Below, one piece after another: positions 48,101 to 57,849 of a stretch of DNA of 64,000 bases (position 1 is the stretch's first letter; each line of letters begins with the position of its first letter). The DNA lies in NCBI RefSeq assembly GCF_964355755.1, contig NC_092680.1, positions 15,477,001 through 15,541,000 of the forward strand, in the 5' to 3' direction. Origin of the DNA: Antedon mediterranea. Lineage: Eukaryota > Echinodermata > Crinoidea > Comatulida > Antedonidae. The notes beneath the pieces are model-generated. The model made no database searches. It worked only from the letters and a program-made list of their open reading frames with translations, and had not been told where the DNA came from. Made by a program: the position numbers and the translations under genes.

Positions 48101-51100
48101 AACCAGGTCATTTCTTGTGTGCGCTCTGAGGTTAATTATGATAAAACAATGCACTACTTAAGTAGCTCACGTCAAAAGTTCTCTTGTAGAAGCCTAGCTT
48201 AGTTAGGCTTAGTTTTGTAGGCCTAGCTGGTAAAGAGCAGTAATGTACAAACATTGTACGCTAGCTATAATAGACCTAGCCTGACGTTTGACTTTTTTGA
48301 CAGAATCCGTTAATACAAACTGAAAAGTTACGGTTATTGTATGATGGCGTTTACCCTTTCATGCATCACATCACGATACTAAAATATCAATCGGCACGCA
48401 AGGCATGTTGGAATTTATAGTGGGCCGCTAAAATCGACTTAATTTTTAACATTTTTCAATGTTTAAAGACAAAAAAAAATATCGCAATAAGTCCATATAG
48501 TATTTATTTTTACATAAAATTAGGTCAAAACATGTAGGTCTAGTGTCTTTAAGCATACTATTATTTGCATGGTAACTCTGACTACAAAATTATTGGGTAC
48601 AAAAGTCAATTTCAGAAAAGGTTTTGATAGAATAGTTATGGTAATTAAAGCTTGTCAGCTATAATACTGCCAAATCTTGTTTAGATTGACACGACTGTAA
48701 TTAAGAATCTGAGGTATGCAGTATATTTATCGATTAAAGAAGAAGAAATTTAAAGGCTACTGTAGCTTTGTTTACAAACATCAAACTGAATCGGTAGCTT
48801 ATCAAGCTACAGTGCTCACTCAGCAGTACAGAAGTTTGAATTTATTGCTAGGAAGGATCCTGGATGCTTAATTAAAGGACAACCATATTATCCTCTGGCT
48901 GTAAATGTTCTATTTCTGAACTAATAATATTTAGTGCAGTACACCCTCTATAGACACAATTTGATTTTGATGTTTTCACAGATTTACAGCTTTTCACTAT
49001 TAACAAAACTTGTTATCACACAACAAATGTTAAATCTGTAGGCCCACAAGTATATAAACTAATTTGGCGAAGTATGCCCCATTCGATGTTTTATTCTACT
49101 GCTGCCCTCTATGGTGATAGAAATGATTGCATTTTTTCTTCTCTACTAAAATCATTGAGGTAATTTTACCTCCATGCTAAAATGATATATCATCTCTTTT
49201 TAAAATCGTTAAAAATGTTGAATGTGTTGTTAAATTAGCCCCTGGACATGTGTAGTTTATTTTCTACTTTAAGAAAATGTGCATTTTGTAGACATACAAG
49301 CAGTTAATGTTTATGTTTTATTTTTATTGATAATAAGAACAACTTATAATGTTATGCATTTCCCAAAATAAACATACAATTTTATTTTAGCATCCATCAT
49401 ACAGTATTCCTTTAACCTCTTGAAGACACCAGGTTTCTACCCCAAGTGACTGAGGCTAAATAAGGTATTTTTAAAAGGTTTAGGAGAAATGCAAAATACA
49501 TTTTTATGATTTATTGATTTCTTTACAATTACAACAGAATACGTAAAAATACAAAATGAAACAAAAAGCCAGGATTGTCAAAAGCGAACCTAATCACTGT
49601 TTAAAGACTTTCCTTTAACAGAAATAAAATATAATATAATATAATATAAATGACGAAAAAAATTTAAAATTAATTAATTAAAATCTAAGACGTTATAAAA
49701 AAAATACAGCAGGGACCAGGTAAAATTAAAAGAAAAAGTGTTGGCGAAGACTAGTCTCAAATTTTTGAAATGTATGCAATTGTTGGTTTTATTATTATGT
49801 GAAATATTTTGGCTTTCCGAAAAATTGCTATTTTTTAACCTAGGTCAAAGGTCCTCGACGTAGAGTAAATTACGTATGAGATACGGACCACGTCTTCAAA
49901 GGGTTAATGTCCTGAACCATACATAAAACTTTCCAAATTGTATTTTTTCTGATTGTATAAATTATGTGCTGTAGTTATATATTTATTATTATATTATAAA
50001 AAATGAATTTTGTGGTTTTCAGTATGATGTTATGTTGTTTTTACCTCACCAAGGCTTCTGAACAAACTAATTTCATTGGATGTTAAACATTAAAGGAGCC
50101 ATAAATTTAGATTACCGTAGATAGCAGAAAAGTTGACATTTGGTAATATTAACCCTTTTTAGTAAAACCAAAAATAAAGAAGATCTTGTGAGGCTATTGC
50201 AAAAGACACAAAGAAAAACACAATTGCCAAAAAAACAGAATTCATGTATTTATAAAAAAAATTGTTTTGTTTTTAAATATTGTCTTACAAATTATAATTT
50301 ACGAGTAAAGTTTGGTTCAACAAATAAGCTCTACAATATGGAATTCTCATATAATAAATGGCAAAATTCATGGATTGTACACATAGCAAAAATAAAACAC
50401 GCTTTATAGGATAAACAACCAGTAGGCGGCTAATTGCCGACAATATTCTGTACTTAAATAGCATTTTCCAGGGCAGGATTAAAAGTTGAAAACGTTACTG
50501 TTGGAATGATAATACATATAATACCCATCCATCTGTTCATGATTTTTTTTAACGTTTCATTTTAAGTAGGTCTGCGTCCACCTGTATTAATACAGAACAC
50601 AAAGAAGTGTAGATTATCATTATTTGTCTTCAACCATGTATTATGTAGTGGATGTCTTTCAATCATCTTCATTATAATATTTCATAAAATCACTGTAGTG
50701 TGATAAACAGTAGGCGACTAGTGTAAAATTAGCATTGATGTTTGAAAATGTTGTTGTTTATAAATACAAATATTAAAGATCTATTTTCCCCGATAAAATC
50801 ATAAATACAAAAAAAACAAAAATAGCTTTTGATTTTGAACAAAGGATAACATTTTACCTGTACTCCAAAACGAATGAATATAAATATTAACTGTTCAAGA
50901 CGTTCCAACTTGTAAAGTAATGTTGCATACGCATATGTATGTTGTAGCTTCTAAAGCCTTCTTCGCACTGGACTTGAATAAATTTAAACCATGGTAGCTT
51001 TACCCAATGTTTTATCGAAAAATTTTACCATCATTCGTACTTTTCATGCAGTTAGTTTTACCGCAATTTTACCAAAATTGACTCGCATGTGTTAACATAA

Positions 51101-53511
51101 GTCACACTTTCGGATTGAACTTTTAGCTGCATGCTTAGTTTTACCGAGACCATGTTAAGTTTTACTGGGCAGGCAGTGGTCAGTAAAAGTAACTATTGGA
51201 CTTGGTTATGATTAGCCAGTGTTCGGATTAGACTTTTCCTGGTCACTTTAGCCGATTATTCAGTTAATTTGACCAAATTTAGTCCAGTGCGATCAAGGCT
51301 TTTATCTGTGCTGCATATTTTAATACTGTATGCGCTAGTGCAATATGCTAAACATTCATACAAATGTATATCTAGGTCGTTCACTATGCATTCATTCGTA
51401 CGTTATAATTAAAGCAACATCTACTTCATATATAGACATAGTGGGGTTATATTTCAGACTAGTATTTGCAGGCTGTGATGTTTCATACCTACTTCAAAAT
51501 TAAAATAAAATTTAGCGCTGTTTAACGATAAAGTTAAATATAAAGATTTATAATGTTTAATACAAAATAGTTTTATTGATCCGTTAGCTGTGATTTTTAT
51601 GTATGGAAGGAGTGACAAAATATCTTAAAATGCAACATATTTTTACATAAATTCAGCATATGTATTCATCAAACTATGTACATTCAATGTTAATTTTATT
51701 TCAACCACACTAGCTGTATTGCATTGCAAATACTGTAACAAGATGGTTTTCAAAATGGCCACGTGAATAAAAAATGCGTATTGTTTTGGTTTTTAGAATC
51801 ATTACCTACAGTACTGAGGACACTGTGATTAAGCAGGTAGATTATCACTAAACTACGATAGTCTACAGTTAATGAATGGTTAAAGATGAATACAATATCT
51901 ATTTATTTGAGCCATTTCACATCAGTCAACCAAAATGTAACAAAGTAGTATATAGCATGCCATTTATTAATATTAATGTCACATGCAGTATATTAACAAT
52001 TATTTAGTTCATGACAATAAAAATTGACAAAAGCATTCAATCTATAAAACAACTTTAATTATTTCCATAATTTCAAAACAATAAATATGTTGAATAAACA
52101 ATGTGTTTATACTGACTCAAACATTCCGTGTTTGCTTGGTATCGCTTAAGAGCATTTTTTTAATCATGATTTTTTTTGCCATCATAAATCGTGTGATTAC
52201 TCCCTGGATACTAAGTGATACTTACTATTCTCCGATTTAATATTACTTGCCCAGTTAGACACCACAATTACTTTACTGTACGCGGTCTAATCAGACTTAA
52301 ACTACGCTTGTTGACTTCGTTAGCTAACAGACTGTAAGTATAGTTACCAAGGTCTGGCTAAGTACTGTAGCATGATATGACCAGTATGGGTTTTTTTTTT
52401 CTGTTACTGATAAGCAATCTTGACCCATGTCATAATATTAAGTGTATTAAAACAAGAGTGACACTCTTGTGTACAAGAGGAATGAATATCAAACAAAAAC
52501 TATCATAAAGGAAAGGATTTTTTATTTTATTTATTTTATTTCAACAATATTTTATGAGGGTGGTCCATCCAGCATCAGCTGATCATTAGGGACCCTCAAA
52601 CAAAACAAACAGTAAATACAAAATAAACTATAAAAACACAAAATTAACAAAGATATAAAAAATAAATATATATATATATATATATACAAAATATACTATA
52701 TCATTTTGTTCCATATGGGCCTGTTTTTGTTGCCAAATAGATACCGTATTCTAGAAAACTGCAAAGAGCAAGTGAGTGGTGCGAGCAGATCTAGCATAAA
52801 AAACATATTTTTGATGACGCAGGGCCTTCCCTTAAAGACAAACAAAATGTCTATATTTACAACACTTCTTATTGAATAAAAAAAAACCCCATTAATTTCA
52901 TGTTTTAGTTTTATTACAGTATATGAATGACGAATTAAAATATGATTGTTAATGTTATTTAAAAAGGATCTACTGTACAAAATGCTACTGTTATCATAGC
53001 ATGGGTATTTTAAACACACTTTTGATCCATTTATGTGACCTTTTGATGACATCAGATTTCAATTCACATCATTATCTATGTAACTGATGATGTAATTTAT
53101 CAACCTGAATGACTTATAAAATATTTATTAATTAGTATGCTACATTCTATGATAATATATTGTACAACCTTTTAACAAGTTGGTCATGTGATTTTGGTAA
53201 TACTGTGATAAGACAAATTGTATAGTAGAAATATATATTTTTAAATTAAAAAAATGTAAAACCTTCACAAAAAAATCAAGCTAATTTACTAATTTGTAAA
53301 AAAAGTCCTAAGCTATAACAGAGCCCTCACAAATCAATGATGAGTCTAATATTGTGTTGTCCCTGCAGCATATACTCTGTCTTATCTTGATGTGCTTGGT
53401 GCCCAACCATGGGACAATAAAAAGTTACAGGAAAATCTCCAGCCGATTGCTCATTCTTTTGATATATATTCTTTGGTTTATTTTGAATTCAAATTTTGTA
53501 AATTTTCATAA
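30129..53511 (+). CDS. ulk3: ULK3-type serine/threonine kinase with C-terminal MIT regions
   Basis: Exons: 30129-30239, 32848-32988, 34044-34164, 34807-34911, 37539-37682, 38997-39079, 39504-39659, 40259-40364, 40586-40626, 40870-40975, 41496-41563, 42171-42246, 42507-42595, 44229-44304 and, less certain, 53369-53511. Together 521 aa (human ULK3 is about 470). Kinase domain about 17-275: glycine loop [12 protein letters not shown]47 in VAVK, catalytic loop SHMDLKPQN (D140; the HRD Arg is Met, as ULK3 proteins commonly have HLD), DFGFAQ (D160), GSPLYMAPE. Then two MIT-like helical regions (about 288-372 and 385-450), including [17 protein letters not shown] and [14 protein letters not shown]3 acts in autophagy, Hedgehog/GLI signalling and the ESCRT-III abscission checkpoint, where MIT domains bind ESCRT-III tails. 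The start ATG has a good context (AAACATGG). The first 14 exons are phase-consistent; exon 15 depends on a 9-kb intron and ends at a TAA overlapping AATAAA. Confidence 0.9.
30975..31302. mobile_element. TIR MITE nested in the Mutator-like element
   Basis: Perfect ~50-bp terminal inverted repeats beginning ATGCACTTGTCAATTGTATG and containing the CCCCCGGGAG palindrome half. The interior has repeated 'tgacgcacc' words. A second, more decayed copy is at 32470-32786. Confidence 0.85.
31387..31521 (+). pseudogene. LINE C-terminal zinc-knuckle fragment
   Basis: Translates as [20 protein letters not shown] followed by [11 protein letters not shown], the Cys-x2-Cys...His...Cys knuckle seen at the C-terminus of non-LTR reverse transcriptases. 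Short, with a stop at 31521. Compare 58288-58370. Confidence 0.55.
32470..32786. mobile_element. Second copy of the 31.0 kb TIR MITE
   Basis: Ends 'atgcacttttcaattgcatgacc' and 'gggtcatacaattgacaag' with 'cccccgggagaggtgc' subterminal. It ends about 60 bp before ULK3 exon 2. Confidence 0.8.
33620..33875 (+). mobile_element. SINE in ULK3 intron 2
   Basis: 'ttttggttgtggaacaagtattcc...ggactataaaccgtaggtcc' then 'tgtgcactttaaagaacccagttcatc' and a 'cagggggattaccac...ataaatttaataaaac' tail. Related to 24900-25115 and 12777-12885. Confidence 0.6.
34545..34735 (+). mobile_element. tRNA-like SINE copy in ULK3 intron 3
   Basis: The head 'attggcccagaggttaaggca' looks like a pol III A box. It is followed by 'ggtggtcgaactagtcttagataaggaattaaccg'. 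The B box is unclear. Confidence 0.4.
35084..35160 (-). mobile_element. tRNA-derived SINE tail fragment
   Basis: 'accacccgatgatata...aattaattaattcgaaacgataaagatgaggaaatctgtgagaatgag' is the tail of the SINE at 35343-35497, without the tRNA head. Confidence 0.65.
35343..35497 (-). mobile_element. tRNA-derived SINE with complete tRNA-like head
   Basis: On the minus strand 35497-35427 folds as a tRNA. The acceptor GCCCCAG pairs with TTGGGGC. The D arm is TGGTCTAATGGTTAGGGCA, the anticodon loop ATATCAA (triplet ATC), and the T arm CCGAG-TTCGAGT-CTCGG. The tail to 35343 matches the copies at 14.1 and 21.6 kb. Best-preserved member in the window. A free-standing tRNA gene is unlikely because the SINE tail follows directly. 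Confidence 0.8.
35763..36170 (-). repeat. Two direct copies of a non-LTR 3' end
   Basis: 'ataaatactttattttaacacggaaaagcttgtgtcaccataaaggtgttcttctacaaggccgtg' occurs at about 35785 and 36047 with (TAA)n at the left. As read on the minus strand this is a retroposon 3' end with an AATAAAG signal and an (ATT)n tail. Confidence 0.6.
35907..37490 (-). mobile_element. Helitron-like fragment flanked by 110-bp direct repeats
   Basis: 'ttttcaaaattttgtctttttttaaacagtcatagtttctaaagt...gagttgtagataacggatca' occurs at 35907-36018 and 37381-37490. The same module is inside the Helitron-like element at 1265-1365. A strong hairpin (GGTACGCTCGC/GCGAGCGTACC-type) next to CTAG at 36166-36204 looks like a Helitron terminus on the minus strand. 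The interior (36210-37380) has no ORF. The right repeat ends 48 bp before ULK3 exon 5. Confidence 0.5.
38290..38487 (+). mobile_element. LINE 3' end with (CTTA)n tail
   Basis: 'ttggggacccctttggaaacaagcctctgggcttaaagggccatcccctg...tttggaaagcaataaatatta' followed by CTTACTTACTTACTTA. The layout is typical of a non-LTR 3'UTR with a short tandem tail. Confidence 0.6.
38590..38750. mobile_element. Inverted-repeat element with tRNA-like centre
   Basis: 'taattggtcagatgtt...aagtacattgagaa' at the left is mirrored by 'ttctcaatgtactt...aatatctgaccaac' at the right. The centre has 'ggtcgtgggtttgagtcccacccgag', a T-arm/B-box-like hairpin. Confidence 0.55.
39890..40090. repeat. Interspersed repeat, inverted relative to 48130-48440
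   Basis: 'ctctttaccagctaggcctacacaac' and neighbouring 'gcattgtttctc' words match, reversed, 'gttttgtaggcctagctggtaaagagcag' at about 48210-48240. No ORF. Confidence 0.5.
43090..44112 (-). mobile_element. Helitron-like element fragment in ULK3 intron 13
   Basis: Reads as the reverse complement of 673-1700: 'gatgacgtcac..aaaattaaaatatttttaactcatgcgaaagatag', 'gagatgcgctctatttaatgtgatgag', 'gtggccaaacgatgacgtcat'. More diverged than the 0-2 kb copies and lacking the 3' terminus. Confidence 0.65.
44112..44155 (+). repeat. Helitron-like terminal hairpin
   Basis: GGTTATCCGC-caagt-GCGGATAACC then AATTA and CTAG. Resembles a second Helitron 3' end abutting the reversed element; the base after CTAG is A, not the usual T. 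Confidence 0.4.
44430..45222. repeat. 42-bp minisatellite, about 19 units
   Basis: Unit 'ctggaatgaacctaagttta' + 'ct(g/c)tcttcttcttatacca' + 'cac', nearly homogeneous. 42 is a multiple of three and the unit has no stop in three frames, so long open frames appear on both strands (282, 275 and 228 codons). It starts 125 bp after ULK3 exon 14, inside the long last intron. Not considered coding. Confidence 0.92.
45230..47235. other. ULK3 last intron, no gene seen
   Basis: AT-rich DNA with a MITE remnant at about 46220-46270 ('gttgcgttggtt..gccagtgggaaccacgctt'). Short open frames lack similarity or splice context. Confidence 0.5.
47240..47905 (+). repeat. Degenerate tandem repeat of 'caacgttgaaatcaggttgaa' type
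   Basis: About ten diverged units of 60-70 bp with recurring 'cactatttaacgttgatacaa', 'gttgaaatc.ggttgaagtctgacca' and 'ggttgatctacc'. Ends 'gtcaatccaacatattttgcccactgggtt', which pairs with 'cccagcgggcatatcaacattgatcaacc' at the left, so the array may sit inside a TIR element. Confidence 0.7.
47906..52500. other. ULK3 last intron, repeat-poor gene-free stretch
   Basis: Holds the reversed interspersed repeat at 48130-48440 and a short (ATAAT)n at 49629-49650. The open frame at 50140-50409 shows no recognisable domain and was not kept. No RNA gene recognised. Confidence 0.5.
52515..53052 (-). mobile_element. Probable LINE 3' fragment
   Basis: A 118-codon open frame (53052-52696) is followed on the minus strand by a short (AT)n and then 'gggtccctaatgatcagctgatgctggatggaccaccctcataaaatattgttgaaataaa', a typical non-LTR 3'UTR with an A-rich tail. 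The peptide itself shows no clear domain, so the coding claim is weak. Confidence 0.4.
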
Positions 53512-54195
53512 ATAAATACATGATGAATGTTCATTTTATTGAGTCTTTCGTCGAAATCCGTGACAGTTAGTAATAAATTACATTAAAAGGTTTCACCAAA
53601 ACATGTCTAAATTTTTTTTAATACGAGGATCAGATTATATGGAAGAATGTGCACCAATTTATTCTTGTAATCAACTTACCTTGATTTTGACAAAAGTACT
53701 CAAAGACGTGCGACAACGTGACATATATTTCATTTAAATCTCGGAAAATGTTAATAACATAAAGTGTTGCTTGTAAATTTTCAATCAATTAAAGATCTGA
53801 AGGTGAAAGTCTTTAGTAACATGGTTATAGGTAAAAGTAATCACAGTGAGTGGTCTGTATGTTTATTGTTAACGTTGTTATGCGGATCTTTTGACATAAC
53901 ATTATAAACTTGTTAAAGTGTTTGCATGGCACATAGTAAAGCTTTCCTTTACTTACTCAAAAATAAGTTGTAAACATAAATAAAACATAATACTGTATAT
54001 CATGAGAAGGGCAAAAAAAAGTCAATCAAGTTCAGCCCCTAAACATTTAAAAATAAATATTTAAATAAATCTGGACTCAGTACTTTTCTAAACTTTAATA
54101 TACATAAAACATGTTTTGGCCCTAATGTGGATGAGCTCACTATATAACAATACATACATTCACAAAACAAAAACAAAATAAAAATAAATGTTATT

Positions 54196-54233
<38 letters not shown>

Positions 54234-54920
54234 CAGAAACAACAGCAGAAACAAATCCGCCACTTACAGCTTGGTTTAACAGATACAATACAGTTACAAC
54301 AACTCAGAAACACTTAAATTACGACGAAACAGATAAAGATTGGAATAAAAAATGTCAATATGGGGATGAGCCTGGACTAAACTATTATAATATAAACTTA
54401 ATCTACTGATGTAACCATTTTTGAGAACATTGACTCTACAAAAAGGAACACAAAGGATAAAAATAAAATAAAATAAGTGTTTAAGTGTTTACATTGCACA
54501 TAGTAAAGCTTTCTTTTATTTACCCAAAAATAAGTTGCAAACATAAAATATCATGGGAAGGGCAAAACAAAATAGTCAAAACTAATCAAGTTCAGCCCCT
54601 AAACATTGAAAAATAAATATTTAAACTTAATATACAGTATACAAAATTTTTGGACTAAATGTAGATTTTCACAAAAAAGTAATGTTCACCAATGTTCTTG
54701 TAAAGTGTGTGATAGCTATGGAGCAGGAAGCATTCAAGACATGACTGATGCTCACCAGTGTTCAACTTAGATCAAATCCTGGTTGCTGACGAGGGAGTAT
54801 CCCTATAATTTGGTTTTGGTTTAGCTTCTTTTTTTCTGAGTTTGTATGTTTGGTTGGAGGTTTCAAAACATTTACATAATAAATCATAGATATTAATTAA
54901 TTCATCTTATCTCATCTCAT
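53512..54920. other. Gene-free stretch downstream of ULK3
   Basis: Contains a 31-nt poly-T run at about 54199-54229 and a ~140-bp direct repeat ('cacatagtaaagctttc.ttta.tta...gggcaaaa.aa...tcaatcaagttcagcccctaaacatt') at 53930-54050 and 54495-54610. No exon found. Confidence 0.55.
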
Positions 54921-54923
54921 AGC

Positions 54924-55142
54924 CTATTTCACCCACTGCTGTGTGAAGGCCTCCTCCAGCTGTTTCCATTTAGTTCTGTTTCTTGCCGATCTTTCCCATG
55001 TTGCCGTTTCCATGTAAGTTGTTATGTCGTCACGCCATCTTCTTTTTTGCCGTCGTCTTCTTCTTCTTCCTGTCCTCGGCTGCCATTCATTCAATCTCTT
55101 CGTCCGCCATTCATTCAATCTCTTCGTCCGCCATTCATTCAA
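54924..55142 (-). pseudogene. Non-LTR retrotransposon C-terminal fragment
   Basis: Minus strand reads GRRRRRRQKRRWRDDITTY then METATWERSARNRTKWKQL. This is the conserved 'GR-RKRW-DDI....W...A.dR..W' C-terminus of RTE/BovB-like and related reverse transcriptases. The upstream coding part is lost and replaced by a 24-bp tandem repeat (55081-55152, three copies of 'gccattcattcaatctcttc'). Confidence 0.65.
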
Positions 55143-55176
55143 TCTCTTCGTCCATCTATTGTCGTCTCTGGCTATT

Positions 55177-55545
55177 AATATTAATTATTATTACACAAAT
55201 TATTGTTTGTTAAAGAACGATGAAAAGATCTTGATTGACTACAAAAAGCAAGTGACATGAGCTGTCAATTAATTAATACAACTTATTGTTGAAATAATTC
55301 CAAAATTATAATATTATTTTTATTATTTTAAAATCATGTTAACAACTGCCAAAACTTATTGTTAAAATGATTTTAAAATAATACTAATATTTTAAAATCA
55401 TTTTAACAATAAGTTGCTGCTGTTATAGTTATTATTTTTGTATTAATTATAACATGACAGCTGGCACTTGCTTTTTGTAGTCAATCAAGATCTTTTCATC
55501 CTTCTTAATAGCAAACAATAATTTGTGTTTAATAATTAAAGAATC
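55177..55545. mobile_element. Foldback element with ~100-bp arms and inner perfect hairpin
   Basis: Left arm with 'gatgaaaagatcttgattgactacaaaaagcaagtg' (55219-55253) is mirrored at 55467-55502; homology extends outward through 'acacaaattattgtttg' to about 55177 and 55545. Inside, 55353-55380 and 55388-55415 form a perfect 28-bp stem with a 7-nt loop. Confidence 0.8.
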
Positions 55546-55919
55546 AGCCTTGGCAATTGATAGAGCAGCCAGAGGGTGCGATTGCTTTAGGACTTGCTAC
55601 TTTTACAAACGATCCCAAACAATAGCACTTTACGCCTACACATCTATAGAATAATCAAGAACAATATAACAAGTGTAATACTGATACTGGCATGTTGTAG
55701 ATCCCTAGGGACGTTTTAAGGTACAGAACATCAAAGAATGAAGGCAATAAAGAATTGCAAGGGAAGATAAAAATGCAGATATCTTCTGTCCTGTGTGTTT
55801 ATTATTACAGTATTTAAGTCACAGTACTGTATATGTATTTTAAACCAACCTCAAAGTGCAAAGATAATCCTAAACAAAATTAATATATAATAACAGAATT
55901 AGAGTCAATTCATATTTTG

Positions 55920-56060
55920 CTTTAATTTTTGTAAAGAATTCTTTATTGCCAAAAAAAAGGCTGCATACAAAGACAATCAGGTACAACACAGGTCAAAGGG
56001 AACTGAATGCGAAGAGCCTATGTTTCCCTCATATCCCAGTGATACACCAACACCTAAAGA
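55920..56060 (-). repeat. Possible retroposon 3' end
   Basis: 'aattctttattgccaaaaaaaaggctgcatacaaagacaatcaggtacaac' read on the minus strand ends in an AATAAAG-like signal. Only one copy seen, so this is a weak call. Confidence 0.3.
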
Positions 56061-57690
56061 AAATAAAATATATAATTCAAATTTAAAAAAATCATAAAAT
56101 AAAATGTCAATAATATAAAATTATAAATACTGTATATACACATTTTTATTTTTTATAATATTTGAGGGAGTATTTCTTTACAACAATGATATGTTTATAT
56201 ACGGTATATAAACTGTATATAAACTATATAAACAAATTTGTAGCTAATTTTTGTGAAAGAAATCAAGTTATATGTATTGTATAATATATTTTTTTATAGT
56301 TTTTTTCATACAACTTAGAGTTGAAAATAAATTTATTCGGTTTGTAGTGAATATTTGCCTAGTTTAGAAATAGAAATAAAAATTTGTGCTAAATGAATTA
56401 TAAAAACAATTGTTATTGGTTTTTAAATAGAGACTAATGGAGTTTAGATTATTGGACAAAAAAATGTATGTCAATTTTCAGTAAATAGGCCGATATATAA
56501 TCATTAGACCTCTCAACAATTAACTTTGTTTATTAACATCCCTATCAAAGTTGGAGTTTTGCTTCTAATGAAGATTGAAATTCATTCAAAACATTGTTTA
56601 TTATTCTGCTGATGAACAAGAGTAAGCGTTGACGGCACAGCATTCCGCTGGTTGCCAGTTTATCACTCTCTCCAGGCCTCTTCACTGATTTGTTTAAATA
56701 ATTTCACCAGTCAACAGCTAGGCCTCTTATTAATTAAAATAGTGAGCATGGTCAGTTAATTAGCTGCTAGCCTGGAAGAAAGACTAATAAACGAAGAATC
56801 AATTAACGTGTAGCTAGCTTAGGTATGACAGACCTCCTGGACCTGGTATACGAGAAAAATAAATTGAATTTGAATTAATTTCAAAAGAAATGGATCTGTA
56901 TTGTGACAATACAACTCAAATATTTAAATTAAAATGAAATTTGTCTGAAATTGGAACACAATAAACTAAATTGCAATGCTACCAAGAATGAATACAATAA
57001 ATGATTTTACTTTATTGTATACGTTTTAGCAAACTCATAGATATGTTAGTTCACCATAGTTTCAGTTGCTTTTGATTTTGTGTATAGATTATACTGTAGT
57101 AAATAGTACACTCTGCGTTTGTTTATGTCGGCATCTACAGTTTCTATGAAATGTTGAAAATCGGAGAAATTCAAGCATATGTTTAAACATATAGCATGCT
57201 TCTTAAAGCTAGGCAATATACCTCATAATTTATAATCAGTTATTTCTCAAATATGTAATGGCTTAATTGTTCTGTGTTTTTTAATGTTTTTCTTGTAGGA
57301 CATATTGCATGGAATGCATCTACCACGTTATTGGATACAGCCCCCATTATTGTTGAAAAAACATACATTTTATGCTCATTATTTTATATTTTTTAATTCT
57401 TGATTGTGTTTTTCACCTTTGGATATCAACTATCAGGCTGTGGGTGGGTGTGTGGGTTTCTGTAAGGTGGATGCGTGGGTCTGATTTGTATAACAGGTTG
57501 GAATTGAAATTAAAGGACTTGAAAACTAATTTGCAGTTGTTTTGCATTTGTAATATCATTTTTAATCTTACGATTTATTGTACCATATTAACAAAATATA
57601 TTCCATGGAGAAATATTAAAAACTTAAATTTATATATTGTAAATTTCAAGTCTAACTCTAATGTTTACTTGGCTTAAAATTTAAAATGTT
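56061..57690. other. AT-rich gene-free stretch with a higher-complexity block
   Basis: Mostly low-complexity. 56500-56850 is more complex, with 'ttaattagctgctagc', 'attaattaaaa' and 'tttaaataatttcacc' words that resemble homeodomain sites. No exon found; the 101-codon open frame at 57372-57677 has no recognisable domain. Confidence 0.4.
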
Positions 57691-57694
57691 GTTG

Positions 57695-57800
57695 TTGTTG
57701 TTTTAACGTTTTCCGTCTTCCGACATTACGCTTTCCACAATTTGTTTCCATTTGTTTCTGTTTATGGCAGGATGGTTTGTTATTGTGTTAGTGTCTACTT
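57695..57800 (-). pseudogene. Non-LTR retrotransposon C-terminal scrap
   Basis: Minus strand reads INRNKWKQIVESVMSEDGK, resembling the '..dR..W..lve' end of LINE reverse transcriptases. Very short. Confidence 0.35.
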
Positions 57801-57849
57801 GTCCTTGTACAGTAGGTCTTTCTTTATTTGATTATTTGGAAACAAATAA

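Noticed and set aside
50140-50409. 89-codon open frame in the ULK3 last intron
   Set aside because: Lys/Asn-rich composition expected from AT-rich DNA, with no motif or homologous copy in the window.
57372-57677. 101-codon open frame
   Set aside because: No recognisable domain; composition typical of AT-rich non-coding DNA and adjacent to LINE debris.
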